Assembly: GCA_030731565.1 (NCBI GenBank)
Contig: JANQTT010000127.1
Location: 1-8,224 of the forward strand
Length of the DNA: 8,224 bases
From: Rickettsiaceae bacterium
GTDB taxonomy: Bacteria > Pseudomonadota > Alphaproteobacteria > Rickettsiales > Rickettsiaceae
Direction of reading: 5' to 3'
Part shown: positions 1 to 5,975 of the stretch, piece after piece
Position numbering within the stretch: the first letter of the stretch is position 1
How the letters are laid out: every line of letters begins with the position of its first letter
Notes under the pieces: generated by a model
What the model saw: only the letters and a program-made list of their open reading frames with translations
Told to the model about the DNA's origin: nothing
Databases searched by the model: none
Position numbers and translations under genes: made by a program

Positions 1-40
1 GAAGTAAAAAATATTTGCTAAAAGTTACAAAAACGGCTAT

Positions 41-70
41 TTGTTAATAATTATATCTTGTTGTTGTAAT
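41..70 (+). promoter_or_regulatory. Weak candidate promoter upstream of the LRR gene
   Basis: TTGTTA at 41-46 and TGTAAT at 65-70 are separated by 18 bases, matching the sigma-70 consensus at 4/6 and 5/6 positions. Transcription would begin near 77. AT-rich DNA produces such matches often, so this is only a candidate. The rest of 1-116 holds no recognisable gene: frames open at the left edge contain stop codons and show no family features. Confidence 0.25.
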
Positions 71-77
71 GAATATC

Positions 78-84
78 AGGAGGG
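78..84 (+). promoter_or_regulatory. Strong Shine-Dalgarno-like AGGAGGG, displaced from the annotated start
   Basis: AGGAGGG at 78-84 is the best ribosome-binding match in this window, but it lies 32 bases before the ATG at 117, too far for ordinary initiation. The in-frame codons between them include a TAA at 102-104, so the LRR gene cannot simply be extended back to it. An 11-codon reading frame starts at ATG 69 and ends at that same TAA, but the AGGAGGG lies inside it rather than in front of it. Either the site is fortuitous, or it acts as a standby or leader element in the mRNA. Confidence 0.35.
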
Positions 85-116
85 TAACTAAAATTAACAA
101 ATAAAGAATATTTTTT

Positions 117-1400
117 ATGAGTAAAGATTTTTGTTTTAATAATACTATTCATACTACTTTTAATAATAGTTTATTAAAAGATGGAGCAACTGGTGCAACA
201 ACAATTAATACTATGATACCATGCACGAATCCTAACAATACAATTACCATACAACCAATTAATATTAGTATTTCTCATACAGGAAATACCGGAAATCCAT
301 TTGTTAATTGGACAGGTGGCGCTAGTAATTTTAGTGGAAGTACTGGAAGTGCTTCTAGTAGCTCTTATGTTCCAAATATTCCTATTCCTCCTACTATACA
401 TACTTCGTCTATTAATAGCGGGGGAAGCTATTCTACTTCAAGTAGTCACGAAGCGGCTGTTATTCAAACTAGGAATTCTAATCTAATGAAAGGTTTTACA
501 GGTCAAGTTTTAGGTGGAGCGAGTCACGAAAAAAGACACTGTAGAGATTATGAAAATGTGCCTACTGTAAATAAAGAAATGCATGCTGCGGTAAGTAAGA
601 TTGATCGTGAAAATAATGGTAGTGCGGTTAATTTTATACTGTTTCATAACCATTACTTAAACGATGATGATATGTACTGGCTTAGTTCTATGTTTAACTC
701 TCACCCTAATTTAGCAGTAAACACGGTAGATTTAAGTAATAACTGCCTTACACTTGCAAGAGACCCTAATTTAACGTATCAGGATTTACCTTTCTTTAGT
801 TTCAATTCACCATATAATACCCCTAGAAATATAGTAAGATTAGACTTGAGCAATAATCAAATAGGGTACCAAGGAGCTAAAGTTATCGCCGATGGGCTGG
901 CTAATGGGGTGTTTCCTATTACTAAATATATTAATCTCTCAGGAAACAAAATTAGTGATACCGGTAAAGGTCTTATAGCTAATGCTATGCACAAAATGAA
1001 TCAAGGTCTTGTTGTAACATTTGAAACAATACAAAATGCTTCTAAAGAAACTTTTAAAATAGCTATTAAAGCTATGTTATCTATAGCTAAGAATAATGGC
1101 ATTAGTACAAAAGAAATCATTACTACAGAAGAAACTATAGAATATTGTAAAAAAGGTTTTCCAAATTTTACTAAAAATATTGGAATAGGTGTTGCTAAAT
1201 GTTCTAATTCTTTAGTTAAATATACAAAGCCTCATGAAATAACTTTACAGGATATTGGTATAGATATATTCACTCTTTTAATACCACAATCAAAACCATT
1301 GATGGATTCCATTTGTTATACTGAAAAAATTGTTTTTAGTGTGGTTGATGAATATTTTGCCAACTGCCTTGCTGGTTTAGATAGTAATTTGAATAACTAG
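117..1400 (+). CDS. Leucine-rich repeat protein, candidate secreted effector
   Basis: This 427-residue protein has three visible regions. Residues 1-125 are low-complexity, rich in Ser, Thr, Gly and Asn, with GATGATT and HTGNTGN runs and no signal peptide or membrane helix. Residues about 168-298 hold roughly four leucine-rich repeats of the ribonuclease-inhibitor type (28-29 residues). The clearest are VDLSNNCL (about 204), LDLSNNQIGYQGAKVIADGL (242-261) and INLSGNKISDTGKGLIANAM (272-291). Residues 300-427 contain no family I recognise and look helical with scattered cysteines. LRRs of this type bind proteins and are common in effectors of intracellular bacteria. An effector role is inferred from the eukaryote-like repeats, the missing signal peptide and the nearby type IV secretion genes. 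ATG 117 is the only sensible start, although it lacks a close ribosome-binding site. The DUF805 gene follows 17 bases after the stop, so the two may be co-transcribed. A decayed copy of one repeat lies at 3012-3102. Confidence 0.85.
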   Translation: MSKDFCFNNTIHTTFNNSLLKDGATGATTINTMIPCTNPNNTITIQPINISISHTGNTGNPFVNWTGGASNFSGSTGSASSSSYVPNIPIPPTIHTSSINSGGSYSTSSSHEAAVIQTRNSNLMKGFTGQVLGGASHEKRHCRDYENVPTVNKEMHAAVSKIDRENNGSAVNFILFHNHYLNDDDMYWLSSMFNSHPNLAVNTVDLSNNCLTLARDPNLTYQDLPFFSFNSPYNTPRNIVRLDLSNNQIGYQGAKVIADGLANGVFPITKYINLSGNKISDTGKGLIANAMHKMNQGLVVTFETIQNASKETFKIAIKAMLSIAKNNGISTKEIITTEETIEYCKKGFPNFTKNIGIGVAKCSNSLVKYTKPHEITLQDIGIDIFTLLIPQSKPLMDSICYTEKIVFSVVDEYFANCLAGLDSNLNN

Positions 1401-1417
1401 ATAAGTGAAATTTATAT

Positions 1418-1822
1418 ATGTTTAATTTATTTCTAAAATGTTATACACAAAAATATTTCGACTTTCGCAATAGGGCAAACAGGTTGGAATATATATCTTT
1501 TATTTTATTTTATAGTTTACTCTGTTTACTAATTAATTTATTAAGTATCATATTTCAAATAAACTATACTTATACAAGTGTACTAATATTAGCAATACAA
1601 TTATTTTCTTTATCACCCCAAATAGCGCTTACAGCTCGTAGATTACACGATTTCGGATATTCTGGTTTTTTTCAATTAATATTAGTACCTATCTGGTTTT
1701 TTATAAAATATTATAATTATAATAATGCTATTATTATAATTGGTATATCATTTGGAGTGATGTTGGTGTTTTTCAAAGGCACTACCGGCCCAAACAAGTA
1801 TGGTCCGCCTCCTGAGTATTAA
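1418..1822 (+). CDS. DUF805 family inner-membrane protein
   Basis: This 134-residue protein matches the DUF805 family (YhaH/YhaI type) along its length. The N-terminal part reads YFDFRNRANRLEYISF (13-28), the usual opening with aromatic residues and R-x-x-R-x-E. The central loop has ARRLHDFGYSGF (73-84), the family's most conserved motif. The C-terminus has GTTGPNKYGPPP (121-132), the usual Gly-Asn-x-Tyr-Gly-Pro ending. Four hydrophobic segments, at about 27-47, 52-68, 84-98 and 103-119, predict a small polytopic inner-membrane protein. The biochemical function of the family is unknown. Start ATG 1418 has only a weak purine-rich AGTGAA upstream and sits 17 bases after the LRR gene's stop, which suggests a shared transcript. 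The length is normal for the family and no damage is visible. Confidence 0.88.
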   Translation: MFNLFLKCYTQKYFDFRNRANRLEYISFILFYSLLCLLINLLSIIFQINYTYTSVLILAIQLFSLSPQIALTARRLHDFGYSGFFQLILVPIWFFIKYYNYNNAIIIIGISFGVMLVFFKGTTGPNKYGPPPEY

Positions 1823-1851
1823 ACAAACTACTGAAAAAGACTTAACCGATG

Positions 1852-1857
1852 TATAAT
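1852..1857 (+). promoter_or_regulatory. Perfect TATAAT -10 box before the glycosyltransferase gene
   Basis: TATAAT at 1852-1857 is an exact -10 hexamer in the 75-base gap between the DUF805 stop and the GTG at 1898. No good -35 box is found 16-18 bases upstream (TACTGA at 1829-1834 is poor). If used, transcription would begin near 1864, where an ATG occurs, but that ATG is in a different frame from the glycosyltransferase. No terminator hairpin is visible after the DUF805 gene, so read-through from upstream is also possible. Confidence 0.3.
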
Positions 1858-1897
1858 AGAGCTATGGATAAATTATACAAAACGCATAACCTTAATC

Positions 1898-2908
1898 GTG
1901 TCCTTAGTTATTTTTTGCTTAGCTATTTTAGGAAGCATTAAGTACATCGAGCCGGTAAAAAACCAAATAAAATCAATTATAAATAATTTCAAACCCACCC
2001 TAAGAGTCGCTGCTATAGGCAGACACGGTCAATGGCTTCCTGGTAATATACAAAAAATTCTAGAAACAAAATATAACGTTGTTTATGTTGGTCTTGATGA
2101 TAATAAATATGATCTATTATTTGTTTCAGACCTGTTTACCGATGAAAATTTTAGTGATAAAGAAGCTATAAAAATATACTGGACTAGTGAAGCATATATT
2201 CCCAATTTAGATCATTATGATCTTGTAATCGGCTTCAATCATATTGATTCTCCAAAATTTATCAGATTGCCTTACTATTATACTGCATATAGGAACGAGA
2301 TAATAGCAGACAAGCTTTCGCGGCCTGGTCAAAATCAAGGCGAGTGTAACCCTAATAAGCCGCTGTTTGCATGCTTTTTGGTCTCTAACGGTTCGACTGA
2401 TTATATAGCCGAGAATGGAAGCATTGCAACGGGAATACGTATACGTGACAATATATTTCATGAATTATCTAAGTATAAATGGGTAGCAAGCGGAGGAAAG
2501 CATTTAAACAATATAGGTCGGGTTATACCGAGAGGCGATAAAGAAAGCCGAGAATGGCTTGGACAGTGCAAGTTTGTGATTGCTTATGAGAATCAGCTTT
2601 ATGACGGATACATAACGGAAAAAGTATTTCAGGCGTATTTCTCAGGTGCTGTTCCGATATATTGGGGAGATAAAAGGGCTGTTTCAGATATAAATAAAGG
2701 TGCAATAATTTATGCAAATGATTATATAGCAACGGATGATCTTATTAACTACATTAAAAAAGTTGATAAGGATGATGATCTATATTGCAAAATTTGGAAT
2801 CAAGCATTAGTTACTAACCAGGAGTTAAATTATGATACGGTGTATGATAGGGTAGCAAAAAAGCTTTATAAATTAATTGATAGCAAACTACATCAACAAA
2901 AAAAATAA
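1898..2908 (+). CDS. Glycosyltransferase family 10 (alpha-fucosyltransferase-like)
   Basis: This 336-residue protein begins with a hydrophobic anchor and has the two signatures of GT10 enzymes, which usually transfer fucose from GDP-fucose to a glycan. The N-terminal half has IYWTSEAYIPNL..YDLVIGF (93-113), followed by FIRLPYYY (121-128), corresponding to the GEN..P.F..YD..IGFD..R.P.YY pattern of bacterial alpha-1,3-fucosyltransferases. The C-terminal half has the nucleotide-sugar motif FVIAYENQLYDGYITEKV (226-243) and then the A...G.VPIYWG stretch (246-257). The middle includes NGSTDYI (164-170). The protein probably acts on the cytoplasmic face of the inner membrane, decorating lipopolysaccharide or another surface glycan, but the acceptor cannot be read from sequence. 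The GTG at 1898 is the first usual start in frame and has no ribosome-binding site. The reading frame stays open upstream with a basic, hydrophobic stretch, so the true N-terminus may be longer or damaged (see findings). No fucose-synthesis gene is in the window. Confidence 0.85.
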   Translation: MSLVIFCLAILGSIKYIEPVKNQIKSIINNFKPTLRVAAIGRHGQWLPGNIQKILETKYNVVYVGLDDNKYDLLFVSDLFTDENFSDKEAIKIYWTSEAYIPNLDHYDLVIGFNHIDSPKFIRLPYYYTAYRNEIIADKLSRPGQNQGECNPNKPLFACFLVSNGSTDYIAENGSIATGIRIRDNIFHELSKYKWVASGGKHLNNIGRVIPRGDKESREWLGQCKFVIAYENQLYDGYITEKVFQAYFSGAVPIYWGDKRAVSDINKGAIIYANDYIATDDLINYIKKVDKDDDLYCKIWNQALVTNQELNYDTVYDRVAKKLYKLIDSKLHQQKK

Positions 2909-3011
2909 CACAACCAATTCTAGCTAATTAGATTAGTCTTATCATCTGACCATTCTTTAGAACCTGAATATTGAACCAACTTAATTTAAGCATAAGCAAA
3001 TTTTAAAATAT

Positions 3012-3102
3012 CCTCGTGATATCACTAGATACATATTGAGGTTAGACTCAAGTGAAAATAGCATAGATAGATGAAGTAGCAGAAATTATTGCCAATGGAC
3101 TC
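3012..3102 (+). pseudogene. Remnant of a leucine-rich repeat gene with a 4-bp frameshift
   Basis: The plus strand reads PRDITRYILRLDSSENSI at 3012-3065 and then hits TGA at 3072. One frame over, from 3070, it continues DEVAEIIANGL to 3102. Together they match residues 236-261 of the protein encoded at 117-1400 (PRNIVRLDLSNNQI...AKVIADGL). The sequence at the break is ATAGATAGATGAA, so removing one GATA copy restores a single frame: a 4-bp tandem duplication explains the shift. A further LNLS-like stretch at 2980-2991 may be the end of a preceding repeat. Beyond 3102 the similarity stops. It is a fragment of one repeat unit, not an expressed gene. Confidence 0.6.
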
Positions 3103-3345
3103 TCTATTTGTTTCTTTTAGTACCCAGTCTTGACAATTAATTGTATAATTATACGTTTTTGCTATCTCAGCTCTTTTCCAGTAGGTATGTTGCTGGCATA
3201 ATGGAACTATTGCAAGATGGCTCTTTTTAGCTAATCTCTTCGTCATGTCCGTTCTCAAATCTTCACGTACCTTTATTACGCTGCGATTTTGTGAGCGAGC
3301 ATTCCTAGGGCTATAAAAAAATAGCTCATCTTGCAAAAGTTCCAT
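3025..3345 (-). CDS. Weak 106-codon minus-strand reading frame, probably not a gene
   Basis: This frame runs from ATG at 3345 down to TAG at 3025. The first 80 residues have protein-like composition (charged residues, two Trp). Residues 25-38, KVREDLRTDMTKRL, resemble the VRED..TG.T.KL peptide I recall from translated Rickettsia palindromic elements. The last 27 or so residues are simply antisense to the LRR remnant. Both inverted-repeat arms fall inside it. No complete known family is recognised. It is most likely the translation of a repeat element; a small real protein is less likely. Confidence 0.15.
   Translation of the reverse strand: MELLQDELFFYSPRNARSQNRSVIKVREDLRTDMTKRLAKKSHLAIVPLCQQHTYWKRAEIAKTYNYTINCQDWVLKETNRESIGNNFCYFIYLCYFHLSLTSICI
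3201..3345. repeat. 145-bp inverted-repeat element, Rickettsia palindromic element-like
   Basis: The left end reads ATGGAACTATTGCAAGATG (3201-3219). The reverse complement of the right end (3327-3345) is the same 19-mer with one mismatch. Allowing one or two gaps, the similarity extends inward through a T-rich run to an AGC, about 30 bases per arm. The 145-bp span falls in the usual range of Rickettsia palindromic elements (roughly 100-150 bp). The minus strand encodes a VRED..T...T.KL peptide of the kind recalled from those elements. The centre is not strongly self-complementary, so it is either a diverged member or another small mobile repeat. Copy number elsewhere cannot be judged here. 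Confidence 0.45.
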
Positions 3346-3391
3346 AATAAATTTATTGTTTAGGTTGTAAATAGTCTAAATTGGTTTTTAT

Positions 3392-3397
3392 AAAAGG
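3392..3397 (+). promoter_or_regulatory. Ribosome-binding site that favours the GTG start of virB4
   Basis: AAAAGG at 3392-3397 lies 7 bases before GTG 3405. The longer alternative, TTG 3381, has no comparable site. This supports GTG 3405 as the start. A promoter for virB4 is not clear: TTGTTT at 3356-3361 and TAAATT at 3377-3382 are only 15 bases apart. Confidence 0.5.
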
Positions 3398-3404
3398 TTT
3401 TACG

Positions 3405-5846
3405 GTGTTAACGATTAAAAAGTCCGATAGCAAATTATTTAATAGTACTTCTGAAGATTTTATACCAATAGCTTGTCATTACGATGAAAATACAATGCTA
3501 ACAAAAAATGGTGAATTGCTTCAAACTATTGAAATTAATGGAATACATTCAGAAAAGATAAGTAAAGATTTATTTAACCTAAGAACTATAGTCAGAAAGT
3601 CAATCGCGGAGAGTACGGATTGCACAAAATTTGCTTTTTGGGTGCATACAATTCGCAGAAAAGCTGACTTTGATGATCCAACAGAATATCCGGGTTTTTT
3701 AACTGCAAATGTGCATGATATTTGGCGTCGTAAGAACTATTGGCACGATAAGTTTGTTAATCGGCTATACATTACAATAGTTCATAGCGCCCCTGAATTA
3801 AAATTAAAAAGCTTTAATTCTATGATAAATTCGTTATCTCCAAAAACCATCGCAGCATTTGAAGAAAGTTTTTTTAGTTCAGCGGTAAAAAAGCTTACAC
3901 GAACAGTTGACGAGATACTAGTGGGCTTAAGCTCATTCGGAGCAGAAAAATTGGGCATTAGGTTTGAAGGTGAAGAATGTTTCTCTGATCTAATGTTCCT
4001 TTACAGGCGCATTATGCAACTAAACGAAGAAGATTGCCCGGTACCAATTTCCGATGTTTCTAAGGCGCTAGCCTCTCATGATTACACAGTTGGTAGTGAT
4101 AAACTTGAAGTTATAGGAGAATATGGCAAAAAATTCGCCGCTATGATGTCAATTAAAGAATATCAAGAAGTATCTGCCGAGGCGCTTGATAGGTTTCTAC
4201 AAACTCCCGTTGAGATGGTCGCAACAGAAGTTTTTTATTTTGTTAATAAAAAAGATGTAGCGCCAAAATTTGAAGATCAACACTATATTTTGGGGGTCAG
4301 CGGGGATGAACAGTTAAAGAAGATGAAAGGCTTGGATAAAATTATTGATGAGGAGGATAATGGAGCGCGCTTTTGCCATCAACAAATTTCTTTTATGGTG
4401 ATAGGTGAAGATCTTAAAGCTCTCGATAATCAAGTGAACCAGGCTTCGGAAGCTTTATCTAAAATTGGAATTGTACACGTTCGTGAAGACATTAACCTAG
4501 AAAAAACATTCTGGGCGCAATTGCCAGCGAATTTCTCATTTTTGTCCCGGATGAAGCCTACAATACTTGATAATATAGCAGCCCTTGCATCGCTACATAA
4601 TTTTCCAACTGGTCTTCAGTATAATCCATGGGGTAGGGCAATAACACTTCTACGTACCGAAAAAGGCACGCCGTATTTTATGAATTTTCATGATGAAAAC
4701 GCAAAAACAACAACCTGTATTTTTGGCGAGGCAAAGGCCGGTAAGACTACGTTACTAAATTTTTTACTATCTGAAACTGATAAATTCTACCCCACCACAG
4801 TTTATATAACGGATGATATGGATTCTGGGATTTATATTAAGGCTCGCGCAGGAAGGTGGCTTCAAAGAGAGCAAAATATTATCAATCCACTTTTATGTGA
4901 AGATACGAAAAAAAATAGGAAATTTGTATTTGAGTTCTTTAAAATTATAGCAAAGCATTATTTTGACCCACTAGAAGAGGCTGAATTAAGTCTGCTTAAA
5001 TCGCTTAGCGAAAAAGTATTCGAGTTGCCGATGGAAAATAGAAGTTTAGCATTAGTTTTTTCTTCAGTTACAGAAAGTGATAAAGGCGGGAAAGGGCTTA
5101 TAAACAGAATCAAGGATTTTATTGAAGACGGCTTATATTATGGCGTCTTTGAAGGAGCTGATCCTATGATTATTAATGGAGGTGATATAATCGCTTTTAA
5201 TTTACAGGCGTTTGATGATGCTAATTTTACTAAAAAGAATTATCCAAAAGAAAAAAAGCTAATAGAGCAGTTCGAATATGATCTAAATTCAATGGGGGCA
5301 GTAAAAGCAGGTATTGTGTTTGCTATACAGAGTTTGATGCAAGGTTTAGGGGATGGCCCAAAATTTTTTGTAATTGACAATATAGACCAGCTTATAAATT
5401 TTAATTATTACGGATCTTTATTTGAAGAATTCTCAGATAATATGAATGCGAATAATGGTGTCTTTGTATCAACAGTTAATGTTGATTCATTAGTAAAACT
5501 TAATGAGGCTAAAGTACCTATGGAATGGCTTGATAAAGTTAGTACAAAATTTATCCTTCCTTCGGAAATATCTGTAAAAGGGTATGATAAAGCTATTGGC
5601 CTTGATACTAATGAACTTCATAAGCTAGCTGGCTTAACGGTTACCTCAAGGATGTTTTTAATTAAACAGGATGGCAAATCTATTGCATCAGAACTTAGTA
5701 TTGGGGGACTTCCAGGATTCACTAGGCTATTTTGTTCTGGTAAAGCGGAGCGCGAAATATATTTAGAAATAATAAAAGAATATGGTCATGAAAAGCCAGA
5801 AAATTGGGTGCAACAATTATATGAAGAATTTGAAAATATCAGATAA
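3405..5846 (+). CDS. virB4: VirB4-family type IV secretion ATPase, with altered Walker B
   Basis: From GTG 3405 the protein has 813 residues, the usual VirB4 length. The TTG at 3381 would add eight residues, but the ribosome-binding site fits the GTG. VirB4 is the inner-membrane-associated ATPase that helps assemble and power type IV secretion systems. The N-terminal half fits the CagE/TrbE/VirB region, with the conserved-looking stretch HIVREDINLE..FWAQLP..FSFL..M (approximate) before the ATPase part. Walker A is GEAKAGKTT at 441-449, with Lys447 and Thr448 intact. Where VirB4 proteins normally have a Walker B of the form hhhhDE, this one has FFVIDNID (654-661): Asp658 is kept but Asn replaces the Glu. 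The later ATQS-type motif reads STVN (689-692). This suggests reduced or absent hydrolysis, or a specialised copy. Rickettsiales carry two VirB4 proteins, one with diverged nucleotide motifs. The position before virB6 is that of the operon copy. No virB3 precedes it. Confidence 0.92.
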   Translation: MLTIKKSDSKLFNSTSEDFIPIACHYDENTMLTKNGELLQTIEINGIHSEKISKDLFNLRTIVRKSIAESTDCTKFAFWVHTIRRKADFDDPTEYPGFLTANVHDIWRRKNYWHDKFVNRLYITIVHSAPELKLKSFNSMINSLSPKTIAAFEESFFSSAVKKLTRTVDEILVGLSSFGAEKLGIRFEGEECFSDLMFLYRRIMQLNEEDCPVPISDVSKALASHDYTVGSDKLEVIGEYGKKFAAMMSIKEYQEVSAEALDRFLQTPVEMVATEVFYFVNKKDVAPKFEDQHYILGVSGDEQLKKMKGLDKIIDEEDNGARFCHQQISFMVIGEDLKALDNQVNQASEALSKIGIVHVREDINLEKTFWAQLPANFSFLSRMKPTILDNIAALASLHNFPTGLQYNPWGRAITLLRTEKGTPYFMNFHDENAKTTTCIFGEAKAGKTTLLNFLLSETDKFYPTTVYITDDMDSGIYIKARAGRWLQREQNIINPLLCEDTKKNRKFVFEFFKIIAKHYFDPLEEAELSLLKSLSEKVFELPMENRSLALVFSSVTESDKGGKGLINRIKDFIEDGLYYGVFEGADPMIINGGDIIAFNLQAFDDANFTKKNYPKEKKLIEQFEYDLNSMGAVKAGIVFAIQSLMQGLGDGPKFFVIDNIDQLINFNYYGSLFEEFSDNMNANNGVFVSTVNVDSLVKLNEAKVPMEWLDKVSTKFILPSEISVKGYDKAIGLDTNELHKLAGLTVTSRMFLIKQDGKSIASELSIGGLPGFTRLFCSGKAEREIYLEIIKEYGHEKPENWVQQLYEEFENIR

Positions 5847-5859
5847 TATAGATAATATA
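5842..5859 (+). repeat. 9-bp tandem duplication across the virB4 stop codon
   Basis: GATAATATA occurs twice back to back (5842-5850 and 5851-5859). The virB4 stop TAA (5844-5846) lies in the first copy. The second copy is purely intergenic, so the duplication does not alter the protein. It is probably simple replication slippage. Confidence 0.7.
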
Positions 5860-5963
5860 GGTACTGAACTCAAATATTACTATTTTGTTCTTTGCTCATC
5901 TATTGTATATAGGTTTTGTTTTTCGTGTCTTGTGCTACTTAAGCTAAGGAATGTTGTAACTTT

Positions 5964-5968
5964 GAGGG
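5964..5968 (+). promoter_or_regulatory. Ribosome-binding site of virB6
   Basis: GAGGG at 5964-5968 sits 7 bases before ATG 5976, a well-placed Shine-Dalgarno that fixes the virB6 start. The 129-base gap after virB4 contains no gene and no terminator hairpin. A possible but poorly spaced promoter is TTGTTC (5885-5890) with TATATA (5906-5911), 15 bases apart. Co-transcription with virB4 is the simplest reading. Confidence 0.65.
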
Positions 5969-5975
5969 TAAGCTG

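Larger units (their letters stand above)
2909..3404. other. Gene-poor, decayed spacer between the glycosyltransferase gene and virB4
   Basis: This stretch of about 500 bases has no convincing intact gene. From left to right it contains a short AT-rich region without a clear terminator (CTAATTAG at 2924-2931 is a palindrome with no loop), an LRR remnant, a 145-bp inverted-repeat element, and a leader before virB4. In rickettsial type IV loci virB3 usually sits directly before virB4. No reading frame here resembles a VirB3 membrane protein. The region looks like a site of past insertion and decay. Confidence 0.6.

Noticed and set aside
174..486. Overlapping plus and minus frames in the low-complexity start of the LRR gene
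   Set aside because: The repetitive Ser/Thr/Gly/Asn coding sequence keeps other frames open by chance; the products are low-complexity.
2207..2732. Minus-strand frames of 84 and 69 codons inside the glycosyltransferase gene
   Set aside because: They are antisense shadows of conserved GT10 motifs.
2909..2935. Possible terminator after the glycosyltransferase gene
   Set aside because: CTAATTAG is a short AT-rich palindrome without a loop or a following T-run.
3130..3154. TTGACA (3130-3135) close to TATAAT (3144-3149)
   Set aside because: Both hexamers are perfect but only 8 bases apart; no -10 match lies at the proper 16-18 base spacing, so this is not a usable sigma-70 promoter.
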